This document shows, in pieces, positions 41,598 to 49,490 of a DNA stretch of 64,000 bases. Both the position numbers and the translations under genes were made by a program. The stretch spans positions 1 through 64,000 of the forward strand of contig JAGAKI010000023.1 in NCBI GenBank assembly GCA_017625695.1. Direction: 5' to 3'. A model generated the notes under the pieces. The model was given only the letters and a program-made list of their open reading frames with translations. It was not told where the DNA came from and did not search any database. The stretch is from Clostridia bacterium (GTDB taxonomy: Bacteria > Bacillota > Clostridia > UMGS1840). The stretch's first letter is position 1. Each line of letters begins with the position of its first letter.

Positions 41598-42140
41598 TCA
41601 GACACAATTTTCAATATACCCCTCTGTTGCGTTGTGACGAGGAATAATCTTACCGGGATTTCCAATGACAATGCTGTGGTCCGGCACATCAAAATTTACA
41701 TAAGTTAACGGTGCAATCAGAACATCTTCTCCTATGTGAACATTTCCGACTACTACTGCATTGGTGCCAATCCAACAATTTCCGGAAAACGTAGGCACTC
41801 CCTTTCGTTTCCCGCGGTTTTCCATCCCGATGGTCACACCGGTAGCCAGATTCATATTTTTTCCCAGCTTTGCCTCCGGATGAATAATCACACGTCCCAG
41901 ATGGCCAATATAAAGCCCTTCTCCAATCTGAGTTCTTGCAGGAATCTGAATCTGCGTCCGGTTGGACAATCGCATTAAACGCCACATCCGATAGGCTTTG
42001 ACGGGAAGAAATTTCGCAGCATTTGCCTTACGGAATGCTTTGAGATAGCGAAGCTCCATCGGGCGGAAGAGTTTTTTCAAAAACGGTTCTCCCGCTTCCC
42101 CGTAAAACCGATATAAATCTTTGGAAAAACAATGTTTCAT
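41598..42140 (-). CDS. hexapeptide-repeat acetyltransferase, serine acetyltransferase-like
   Basis: 180 residues from the ATG at 42140 (GGCGG upstream; the longer frame would overlap gtrA). From about residue 70 it is a left-handed beta-helix: IQIPARTQIGEGLYIGHLGRVIIHPEAKLGKNMNLATGVTIG, then TFSGNCWIGTNAVVVGNVHIGEDVLIAPLTYVNFDVPDHSIVIGNPGKII. CysE-like acetyltransferases of this size in polysaccharide clusters O-acetylate sugars. The N-terminal FYGEAGEPFLKKLFRPMELRYLKAFRKAN is helical and basic. Last gene of the EAL-gtrA operon. Confidence 0.82.
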   Translation of the reverse strand: MKHCFSKDLYRFYGEAGEPFLKKLFRPMELRYLKAFRKANAAKFLPVKAYRMWRLMRLSNRTQIQIPARTQIGEGLYIGHLGRVIIHPEAKLGKNMNLATGVTIGMENRGKRKGVPTFSGNCWIGTNAVVVGNVHIGEDVLIAPLTYVNFDVPDHSIVIGNPGKIIPRHNATEGYIENCV

Positions 42141-42153
42141 ATCAAAACCGCCT

Positions 42154-42543
42154 TTATCCTTCTTTAGACTCCAGAAAAACCTTTCTGGTAATAAAATTAT
42201 AGACAGGAACAATCAGCATTGCAAAAATTTTGACCAAAAGATAATGCGCACAAAAGCAGTCCACGCCCAACCACATCACCAGCTGATTCAACAGCAAGCC
42301 TCCGATGCTCAGACATAAAAAAATCAAAAATTCTCTGCATTTACTCTGTTGTTTTCCGCAAAATACAAACCGCATACTGCAAACGTAGTTCACCACAACC
42401 GAAACAGAAAAGGAAATGGCAGATGCCAACAGTACATCCACCAAAAATACCTCTTTTAACAGGGTCAGAACCCCTACATCAATCACCGCTGCCACAACAC
42501 CTACAATGCCGAATTTTACAATCTGCCAAAACAGTTCTTTCAT
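42154..42543 (-). CDS. GtrA-family membrane protein
   Basis: 129 residues, four hydrophobic helices: FGIVGVVAAVIDVGVLTLLKEV, LLASAISFSVSVVVNYV, FLIFLCLSIGGLLLNQLVMWL and LLVKIFAMLIVPVYNFITRKVFL. The NYVCSMRFVF segment and the closing YNFITRKVF are characteristic. GtrA proteins are thought to flip polyprenyl-phosphate-linked sugar; with the GtrB- and GtrII-like proteins encoded nearby the set is complete. Confidence 0.88.
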   Translation of the reverse strand: MKELFWQIVKFGIVGVVAAVIDVGVLTLLKEVFLVDVLLASAISFSVSVVVNYVCSMRFVFCGKQQSKCREFLIFLCLSIGGLLLNQLVMWLGVDCFCAHYLLVKIFAMLIVPVYNFITRKVFLESKEG

Positions 42544-42576
42544 GATCTTTCATACTCCGTTTGTATCCACAAATGA

Positions 42577-44463
42577 TTACGCCCGATACCCCTCTAAAAA
42601 TGCATCCCAGTCGCTTTGTTTCATTGGTTTGGAATAATAATACCCCTGCACAAAATCACAGTCAGAATCTCCGACCAGAGTATTTTGCACTTCAGTTTCC
42701 ACACCTTCACACACAACCTCCATATTCAGATTATGTGCCAACGCAATCATACCGTAAAACAGTTCTTTTCCGCGTCCGGAATCAGTTTTCAATAAGATGT
42801 CACGGTCAATTTTCACCACATCAACCGGATAATCACAAAGATTTGCCAACGAAGTATATCCGCTACCTAAATCGTCTAAATAAATACGAAAACCAAGTTC
42901 TTTACACAGCTTCACATTCCGGGTAGCAACCTCACGGTTTTTCTCCATAGCATCTTCGGTGATTTCAATCGCAAGCTTTTGTTTCTCAAACTGATATTTT
43001 TCCGAAATACTCCGGATGTTTTCCAAAAAGTCTTCTTCTGATAAGGTAAGGCGGGTAAAGTTACAGGAAATATATAAATTTTCATAAGGTGTGCCATTCC
43101 ACGCTTCCAGCTGACGGCAAGCCAGTTCAAACATATAAAAATCGTGTTTGGTAATCAGTCCGGAAGCCTCCATTTTATCGATATAACGGAACGGCGAAAC
43201 CATCCCCAGCGTCGGACTTTCCCAACGGGATAACGCTTCGGCACCTACCAGCTGCTTGGTTTTGTTATCCACCACAAACTGCAAATACATCTTGAATTCT
43301 TTCTGACGGAACCCTTTTAGAATGTTTTCCGTCATTTTCTTTTCTTCCTGAATTTTATTCATGGACTGTGCATCGCAGTAAATCAACTGCTCTGCAGTCC
43401 CGAAAACTTTATTGCATTTCTTTCGCAGATTAAACAGCAAAACTTCGCAATCTTTATCTTGATTCTGCAAATGATACAAGGCTCCGTAAAATAACCTTTG
43501 ATGGATATTCTTTTTAATTTCTTCAAAACTGTTTAACTTAGTAAGAAGTTTATCTAACCGTTGAATCGCAGCCTCTTCATCCTTCGCCTGATATGCAAAT
43601 ACAAATCCGTTTTCAGAAATACGGGCAACAATTTCTTCTTCGGTTGCTTGTTCTCCCAAAACCGATGCCGCATATTTCAATACATCTTCAAAGGACCCCG
43701 CACTGTAATAAGACCGCAGATAACTGCTGTCCATCACAATATAGGTTACATAATACAAATTGCGAGCAATATCACCAAGAGTATATTTAAAATGATACTG
43801 AAAATACCGCAAATTTCCAATTCCGGTTTCAATATCTACCAGTTTACCGGCAGTTGCTTCCTCTTTCATCCGTCTTATCTGAAGAGTCAGGAAGACACCA
43901 ATACATAAAAACAGCAGAACCAGAACCGCTAAAATCACATAGCCACGATAATCGATATGCTCCGGTTTTGTGATATAACTTAACAGAATACTGTTCTTTT
44001 CATATGCAGTCAGTGTGGAAACTTTCTCTTTCACACCGGCAATCAAATCCTTATCGGCATCCTTAGAAAAACCGATTCCCACAGTGACAGCCTCACCATT
44101 TTCTTCATAAGAAATCAGCGGAACAAATTCTTGATATGCGTCTCCCGCTTCTTTCTGAGTAATACAGGAAACAATGTCAATCCGCAGGTCATTTTCCTCT
44201 TTGTCGGTTCCGAACCCGTCGTACAGATAGATAAAATCTTTTCCAAGTTCTTTTGAAACCTTGGCAAGCAATTTCGGAACAATCCCGATAAATTCCGCTT
44301 GCTTTTCATTGTAATACTCCAACGGATAACAATCGGTCTGTCCTTTTAAGTAAATACAATTTTCCATTCCTGCCGTCCCAAATGTAGTAAAAACATCCGC
44401 CTGCACAGTTACAGGCAATAATATAGTAATCAAAATCAGCGCCAGCGATATCAAGTTCCGCAT
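42577..44463 (-). CDS. c-di-GMP phosphodiesterase with extracellular solute-binding-like sensor
   Basis: 628 residues. Signal/anchor (LISLALILITILLPVTVQA), an extracellular segment of about 150 residues that looks like a truncated SBP_bac_3 domain (YYNEKQAEFIGIVPKLLAKVSKELG), a membrane helix (YVILAVLVLLFLCIGVFLTL), a degenerate GGDEF (ARISENGFVFAYQ) and an EAL domain: GAEALSRW, CNFTRLTLS, LAIEITEDAME, YLDDLGSGYTSLANL, VVKIDRDILL, CEGVETEVQ and FVQGYYYSKPM. Catalytic residues appear intact. Its leader carries a c-di-GMP-I riboswitch, so the enzyme that breaks down c-di-GMP is itself under control of that ligand. Confidence 0.9.
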   Translation of the reverse strand: MRNLISLALILITILLPVTVQADVFTTFGTAGMENCIYLKGQTDCYPLEYYNEKQAEFIGIVPKLLAKVSKELGKDFIYLYDGFGTDKEENDLRIDIVSCITQKEAGDAYQEFVPLISYEENGEAVTVGIGFSKDADKDLIAGVKEKVSTLTAYEKNSILLSYITKPEHIDYRGYVILAVLVLLFLCIGVFLTLQIRRMKEEATAGKLVDIETGIGNLRYFQYHFKYTLGDIARNLYYVTYIVMDSSYLRSYYSAGSFEDVLKYAASVLGEQATEEEIVARISENGFVFAYQAKDEEAAIQRLDKLLTKLNSFEEIKKNIHQRLFYGALYHLQNQDKDCEVLLFNLRKKCNKVFGTAEQLIYCDAQSMNKIQEEKKMTENILKGFRQKEFKMYLQFVVDNKTKQLVGAEALSRWESPTLGMVSPFRYIDKMEASGLITKHDFYMFELACRQLEAWNGTPYENLYISCNFTRLTLSEEDFLENIRSISEKYQFEKQKLAIEITEDAMEKNREVATRNVKLCKELGFRIYLDDLGSGYTSLANLCDYPVDVVKIDRDILLKTDSGRGKELFYGMIALAHNLNMEVVCEGVETEVQNTLVGDSDCDFVQGYYYSKPMKQSDWDAFLEGYRA

Positions 44464-44527
44464 TCAAATTCCTCCTTGGATTCTTCATACTCCCTCTTTT
44501 TGGCAATAAAAAAAGCCACCATAACAA

Positions 44528-44553
44528 AAGACCCGTTTCTATGAAAGGACCTT
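44528..44553 (-). terminator. terminator-like hairpin downstream of the riboswitch
   Basis: On the minus strand AAGGTCC-TTTC-ATA-GAAA-C-GGGTCTT forms a two-part stem (7 + 4 bp) followed by TTTTG. The T-run is short; a longer run (TTTTTTT) occurs 20 bases on at about 44507-44514, inside a TGGC/GCCA pair. Either may be the expression platform. Confidence 0.5.
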
Positions 44554-44560
44554 TTCTTAT

Positions 44561-44636
44561 CGCAGCTAGACTGGCATAGTTAAAAAACCTTAGCCTCTTG
44601 GGCTTTGCGTCATCGGCTTTCGCCGATTTTGCCAAA
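44561..44636 (-). promoter_or_regulatory. c-di-GMP-I (GEMM) riboswitch
   Basis: On the minus strand: TTGGCAAAA, then hairpin TCGGC-GAAA-GCCGA (44622-44626 with 44613-44617, GAAA loop 44618-44621), then GACGCAAAGCC (44601-44611), GGCTAAGG, a T-rich loop and ACTATGCCAG. GNRA-capped hairpin, the CGCAAAGCC joint and the CTAAGG...CTATG tetraloop receptor are the defining parts of the GEMM aptamer. The base where a C normally pairs with the ligand appears to be U (CCAGT), so specificity deserves a check. It precedes an EAL phosphodiesterase gene, a common target. Confidence 0.82.
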
Positions 44637-44653
44637 ATATTCAATTCTGTATT

Positions 44654-44682
44654 ATTTTATCACAGTTTTTCTATTTTGTCAA
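44654..44682 (-). promoter_or_regulatory. promoter of the riboswitch-EAL-gtrA-acetyltransferase operon
   Basis: TTGACA (44677-44682), 17-base spacer, TAAAAT (44654-44659) on the minus strand, about 15 bases upstream of the aptamer. Confidence 0.85.
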
Positions 44683-44802
44683 ATGATTTTTTATTTCTTT
44701 TTTTCTTGTTTCACTCCATCTACTTTCCAATGATATATTTTTCTGTCAGGTTTATAATGAGATATTCCAATTTTGGAGTTAGACGGAAATTTTTTTACTA
44801 CA

Positions 44803-45756
44803 TTAATCTTCGTTCTTCCATAACAGTGCGGCACCAATTAAGCCGGCATCATTGGCAAGCTTTGCAATTTGTGCTACAGTTTGTTTTTTCCCGTAGCGGG
44901 CATAGGATTTTTTCTTGATAGCGTTTCTTACCGGTCGCAAGATTTGCTCTCCTGCATTACTGATACCACCGCCGATACAAAGGATTTCCGGTTGGAAGAT
45001 ATTTACTAAGTTTACCACACCTTCGGAAAGTTGCCCCAAATATTGGCGAAGGACATCTTTTCCCGTTCCGTCCTTGGATAAAAAGGCGGTTTGGCCGTTG
45101 ACATTTGCAAGTTTGCCTTCCGCAATCTCCCACATATCGCTTCTTTGATTTTGCTTCATTGCTTCTTTTGTCATTCTGATTAAAGCAGTGGCAGAAGCAT
45201 AGGCTTCAAAGCAACCACGTCTTCCGCAGGTGCATTTTTCGCCGTGCATACTGATGACCATATGTCCTAATTCTGCACCCTTGCCATAGGCACCGGTTAC
45301 TAAACGACCGTTTTCTACAACACCACCGCCAACACCGGTACCAAGGGTAATCATAACCATACTGTCGGTTCCTTTTCCGCTTCCGGCAAGGTATTCACCC
45401 CAGGCAGCTGCATTGGCATCGTTTTCTACATAGATTTTCTTACCCAGTAAGTTCTCCATATAGCTTACAACAGGTACATCGTAAAAGTCCAAGTTGTTGG
45501 AAAATTCAATCACTCCCGTGGATTTTTCAATCGCACCGGGGCAACCAATCCCAACAGATTTGATATCATTAAAATCAATTCCGCTTGCCTTCGCCGCTTC
45601 TTTGGCACATTCTGCCATGTCTCCAAAAATTTCCTGATAGGGTCTTGGTGCATTGGTTTTACGGGATGCTCTGCCGTATATAATGCCGGATTCATCCACT
45701 ACAGCGGCCACAATATTTGTTCCGCCCAGGTCAATGCCGATATAGTAATTGCTCAT
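44803..45756 (-). CDS. ROK-family sugar kinase (glucokinase)
   Basis: 317 residues. Phosphate-1 loop IGIDLGGTNIVAAVVD, VENDANAAAWGEYLAGSGKG, MVMITLGTGVGGGVVENGRL, and the ROK zinc motif GEKCTCGRRGCFEAYAS (His upstream, three Cys). Family length is normal. Glucokinase is the commonest activity of this architecture in Clostridia, phosphorylating glucose with ATP. It is followed on the same strand by phosphofructokinase, in fact encoded upstream (45859-46947), so the two may be cotranscribed as glycolytic entry genes. Confidence 0.88.
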   Translation of the reverse strand: MSNYYIGIDLGGTNIVAAVVDESGIIYGRASRKTNAPRPYQEIFGDMAECAKEAAKASGIDFNDIKSVGIGCPGAIEKSTGVIEFSNNLDFYDVPVVSYMENLLGKKIYVENDANAAAWGEYLAGSGKGTDSMVMITLGTGVGGGVVENGRLVTGAYGKGAELGHMVISMHGEKCTCGRRGCFEAYASATALIRMTKEAMKQNQRSDMWEIAEGKLANVNGQTAFLSKDGTGKDVLRQYLGQLSEGVVNLVNIFQPEILCIGGGISNAGEQILRPVRNAIKKKSYARYGKKQTVAQIAKLANDAGLIGAALLWKNED

Positions 45757-45858
45757 TGTAAATCACCTTTTCCATTTCAATATAGGGGGAATACTACACA
45801 TACAAACAAATACATAAAAAGAAACAGATATCAAATAACATGTGTAGCATATTTAAAA

Positions 45859-46947
45859 TTAGTCACCAAAGCAGGTTCCGATCGCTTTTGCAGCCTGAAC
45901 CAGTTCTCCATTGGGGTCTACGGCTTTGTTGGCACCGATGACATCTTCCAAGGATGCATAGGTCATCTGATTGTCTTTTAAGGCAACCATATTGCCGAAT
46001 TTACCTGCCATCGCTAGTTCAACTGCAGCAACGCCGTAACGAGTGGATAAAATTCTGTCTGCAGAAGATGGTGTACCGCCTCTCTGAATGTGACCTAAAA
46101 TGGTAGCACGAGCTTCCAGACCTACCATCTGTTCCAAATCTTCTGCTACTTTCTGTGCAATACCACCTAAGCGAACCGGGTCAGGACTGTTTTCGATTAC
46201 CTTCTGAATTACCACTTCTCCGGTTACAGATTTTGCACCTTCTGCAACTGCAACCACAGAAAATTCTTTGCCGTTTGCAATACGGTTTTTGATATGGTCT
46301 GCAACTTTGTTGATATCGTAAGGAATTTCGGGGATTAAGATAACATCGGCTCCCCCTGCAATCCCTGCAGATAATCCCAAGAAACCTGCATATCTTCCCA
46401 TAATTTCCACGGTGATAATTCTGTGATGAGATTCTGCAGTGGTATGGATTCTGTCCAACGCTTCTGCCGCAACGCCAACTGCGGTATCAAAACCGAAGGT
46501 GGTATCGGTAGAAGATAAGTCATTATCAATGGTTTTGGGAACACCGATTACGGGAACGCCAAGTCTTGCAAAGTCACGACCACTGGTTAAGGTACCGTCA
46601 CCGCCAATGATAATCATGGCATCAACATTGTTTTTCTTAATGTTTTCCACACCAACGTGGGAAACATTTTTCTTTACCATATTGCCGTTTTCATCAGGTA
46701 CTAAGTAATCAAAAAGGTTGTCCTTATTGGAGCTAAATAAAATGGTTCCCCCTCTATGTAAGATACCGGAGGTATTTTCTAAGGTTAATTCCACAGTTTC
46801 GTTGTTGTATAAGCCCTTGTAGCCATTTTTAAAACCAACAACACTCATACCATATTTTTCAATTGCAGTTTTTACGACTGCACGGATTACGGGGTTTAAA
46901 CCGGGGCAATCGCCACCGCCTGTTAAAATACCAATTCTTTTGATCAT
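45859..46947 (-). CDS. 6-phosphofructokinase, ATP type
   Basis: 362 residues. GILTGGGDCPGLNPVIRAVVK, IIGGDGTLTSG (Gly after GGD favours ATP over pyrophosphate as donor), GVPKTIDNDLSSTDTTFGFDTAV with the catalytic TIDND, and GRYAGFLGLSAGIAGGADVILIPE. C-terminal GHIQRGGTPSSADRILSTRYG holds the fructose-6-phosphate site. This is the mixed-substrate clade common in Clostridia. Key glycolytic step. Good ribosome binding site (AGGAG). Confidence 0.93.
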   Translation of the reverse strand: MIKRIGILTGGGDCPGLNPVIRAVVKTAIEKYGMSVVGFKNGYKGLYNNETVELTLENTSGILHRGGTILFSSNKDNLFDYLVPDENGNMVKKNVSHVGVENIKKNNVDAMIIIGGDGTLTSGRDFARLGVPVIGVPKTIDNDLSSTDTTFGFDTAVGVAAEALDRIHTTAESHHRIITVEIMGRYAGFLGLSAGIAGGADVILIPEIPYDINKVADHIKNRIANGKEFSVVAVAEGAKSVTGEVVIQKVIENSPDPVRLGGIAQKVAEDLEQMVGLEARATILGHIQRGGTPSSADRILSTRYGVAAVELAMAGKFGNMVALKDNQMTYASLEDVIGANKAVDPNGELVQAAKAIGTCFGD

Positions 46948-46980
46948 AATTCTTCTCCTGTTTTGAAAATCTAAATTATT

Positions 46981-47910
46981 TTATAGCATTATAAATACCA
47001 AAGGAATCGTTACGCAAGACAGTAAATGCGAAACCACTGCCAACCCTGCTGCAACTGTGGTATCCTTCCCTTCTGCACTGGGAATAACAATGGTATTTAA
47101 CCCAAAAGGCATTGCTAATACATTCAATATACAAATATAAAGAGTCTCCGGCAACGTAACAAACTGCGTAAGCCCAATCAAAAGAAACGGCATTACAAGC
47201 AATTTGATACCGGATATCAAATACAAATTAAGATTGGTAAAAGTTTTCTTCAAAGAAATAAAGGAAATCGCAATCCCCGTTAAAAGCATCGCTACGGGTG
47301 ACATACAATTTGCAGATACCGAAACAATGGACTCTAAAAAGCTTGGCAGAGGAACCTTACATAATCCGATGATCATACCAAGAATCATAGCAGCAAACAT
47401 GGGATTTAAGAATGATTTTAAGCTATCCCGAAGTGTTTGCTTCTTTTTAGAATCATAAAGCAACAGTTTTGGTACCCCCCACAGATAAATAAGCATCCAT
47501 AAAGGCAATGTAAAAATCAAATATTCAAAGAAAATATCAGGAAATAAACTGCTGACAATCGCATTCCCCATAAAGGAAAAATTAGAAAAAGTCAAACCGT
47601 ATGTATAAATTCTCTGAATGTAGCCATCCTTCGTTGTTAATTTGGAAACCAGAATAGAAAACGGAATCATAAGGAAAGCAACTAAGAAAGCACCCACAAA
47701 CAACTGCCATGCAACACTGATTCGCTCTACCGTGAAGTTTTCAATAAATGTCTTTAACACCAAAGCAGGAATGAAAACATTGTTTTCCAGCTTTGACAAA
47801 ACTGTTGCAGAATTTTCCGGTAAAACCTTCAGTTTTATCAGAATATATCCAATGACTATCAAGCCGAATAAAAATGAAGTCTGATTTAATGTTGTTACAA
47901 AAATACTCAT
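46981..47910 (-). CDS. AEC-family transporter
   Basis: 309 residues with ten hydrophobic segments (QTSFLFGLIVIGYILIKLKVLPENSATVLSKLENNVFIPALVLKTF near the start; the C-terminal VLAMPFGLNTIVIPSAEGKD..AAGLAVVSHLLSCVTIPLVFIML). This is the auxin efflux carrier fold of bacterial AEC permeases, which export or import small organic acids such as malate or malonate. Substrate cannot be predicted. It lies between the glycolytic genes and the catabolic operon, which it could serve. Confidence 0.82.
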   Translation of the reverse strand: MSIFVTTLNQTSFLFGLIVIGYILIKLKVLPENSATVLSKLENNVFIPALVLKTFIENFTVERISVAWQLFVGAFLVAFLMIPFSILVSKLTTKDGYIQRIYTYGLTFSNFSFMGNAIVSSLFPDIFFEYLIFTLPLWMLIYLWGVPKLLLYDSKKKQTLRDSLKSFLNPMFAAMILGMIIGLCKVPLPSFLESIVSVSANCMSPVAMLLTGIAISFISLKKTFTNLNLYLISGIKLLVMPFLLIGLTQFVTLPETLYICILNVLAMPFGLNTIVIPSAEGKDTTVAAGLAVVSHLLSCVTIPLVFIML

Positions 47911-48137
47911 ATACTACTACCTTACTAAATCCACATAGTTACAATCATAATATCTATTCCTGTTTATTAGTTCTTCTGCTTTCTAACGCCTGATTTCAGA
48001 AAACCATTCTCTATCTACTTTCACTCCGTACTCACAATAGTATACGTTCTAAATGTCAGCAAAGGACGCAGATTTGTATCATATCATTTTGTGTTCTACC
48101 CTTACATGGTTTCTGTTTTTGACTTCAATGAATACTC

Positions 48138-49490
48138 TTACAAACAATCTATAATCCCGTAATCTGCATATTCAAAAATTCTGGCATCTTTATCGGGATT
48201 GATTGCGATAACAGTACCGCTTCCCTCAATCGCACAGGTATGATGAATTGCACCGGAAATTCCAACTGCAATATAAATTTTAGGACTTACTGTTTTTCCG
48301 GTTAAACCTACCTGCTTCTCATAAGGAGCACCGTTTAAATCCACAAGACCCCGAGAAGCACCAAGTTCAGCACCTAAAGTTTCTGCAAAGTCTTTTAGTT
48401 GAGCCATTTGATTTACAACGCCTCTACCGCCTGACACAATGATATCCGAACTTTGTGCTTTGGTACGAACGGTTGCCATCTGCGGTTTGGTTAAGCATTT
48501 GATTTTTGCGGTAACATTTCCTCCCTGTGCCGGACGGTACATCATCAAATGCCCATCCTCTGCTTCTAACATCGTGCAATCGGCACAAAGTCCGGTTTCC
48601 AACATAGCCGCCACAATGGGAGCATTTTTTCTGCCCCAAAGGTCGGCATTCCACAAAATCACATCCGGTTTTTCTGTCATTGCTTTTTGGGCAATTTCTT
48701 CGGGGGCGGATTTTTCAAGCAAAATTACTTCATCGGCAATTTCTTTGGCTTTTTCCAATACCTCTTCTCCCACTGCCCAGACACTTTTTAGTTTTTCTCC
48801 GCTGACGCTTCGTTGCTCATCACATTGATTTTGCTTTAAAAGCTCAGAGACCAAAGGAAGCAGTTCTTCCTTTTTGATGAACTTGCATTTTCGTTTTCCG
48901 TTTTCGTTTTCAAAAGTCCTTAACACTCTTGTGGGAGAGCCCGAAAGTCCGCATTTTGATACATCGCATTGCAATGTTTCGTTACCGATGATAGCAATCT
49001 CACCGACTTTTGAAAAAATGCTGGGAAACTTGAGAACATAACCACGTTCCACAGTTACCAAAGCAGGTAATTTTGTTTTTTCTTCTCCTGCTCTTGTCTC
49101 AGCAACAACACAGTTTCCGTCACAATTTATCTTCATTGCATTGGTAATGATTCCGATACCAAGCTTTTGGGACAGCATAGGGCCCACCTGTGCGGTATCT
49201 CCGTCTATACTTTGTCTGCCGCAAAGAATTAAGTCATACTCCATTTGTTTGATAGCAGTTGACAAAATATAGGAGGTTGCAAGAGTATCGGAACCGGCAT
49301 ACACCGTATCGCTGATTAAAACTACCTTTGCTCCCAATCGGGTCAGCGGTTTTAACACCTGCTCACAAGAGACTGGTCCCATAGACAGTACGGTTACATC
49401 CCGGGATAACTGCAATGCACATTCCAATGCAGATTCGTCAAAGGGGTTTATTTCCCCTTTGACTACTTTGACACAAACTAATATCTTCAT
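48138..49490 (-). CDS. fused electron transfer flavoprotein (EtfB-EtfA)
   Basis: 450 residues from the ATG at 49490 (an in-frame TTG precedes it). The first part is EtfB-like: MKILVCVKVVKGEINPFDESALECALQL, CGRQSIDGDTAQVGPMLSQKLGI and VTVERGYVLKFPSI. After a short linker (~residue 210-250) an EtfA part follows: VWAVGEEVLEKAKEIADEVILLE, DADLWGRKNAPIVAAMLETGLCADCT, and the FAD-binding end SGGRGV, GASRGLVDLNGAPYEKQVGLTGKTVSPKIYIAVGISGAIHHT, GTVIAINPDKDARIFEYADYGI. Separate subunits would total near 590 residues, so this single chain is compact. It should accept electrons from the FAD-linked oxidase of the same operon. Confidence 0.87.
   Translation of the reverse strand: MKILVCVKVVKGEINPFDESALECALQLSRDVTVLSMGPVSCEQVLKPLTRLGAKVVLISDTVYAGSDTLATSYILSTAIKQMEYDLILCGRQSIDGDTAQVGPMLSQKLGIGIITNAMKINCDGNCVVAETRAGEEKTKLPALVTVERGYVLKFPSIFSKVGEIAIIGNETLQCDVSKCGLSGSPTRVLRTFENENGKRKCKFIKKEELLPLVSELLKQNQCDEQRSVSGEKLKSVWAVGEEVLEKAKEIADEVILLEKSAPEEIAQKAMTEKPDVILWNADLWGRKNAPIVAAMLETGLCADCTMLEAEDGHLMMYRPAQGGNVTAKIKCLTKPQMATVRTKAQSSDIIVSGGRGVVNQMAQLKDFAETLGAELGASRGLVDLNGAPYEKQVGLTGKTVSPKIYIAVGISGAIHHTCAIEGSGTVIAINPDKDARIFEYADYGIIDCL

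Noticed and set aside
45790..45848. CTACACAT...ATGTGTAG inverted repeat between the ROK kinase and phosphofructokinase genes
   Set aside because: Arms are only 8 bp and 40 bases apart with no T-run; likely chance in AT-rich sequence.
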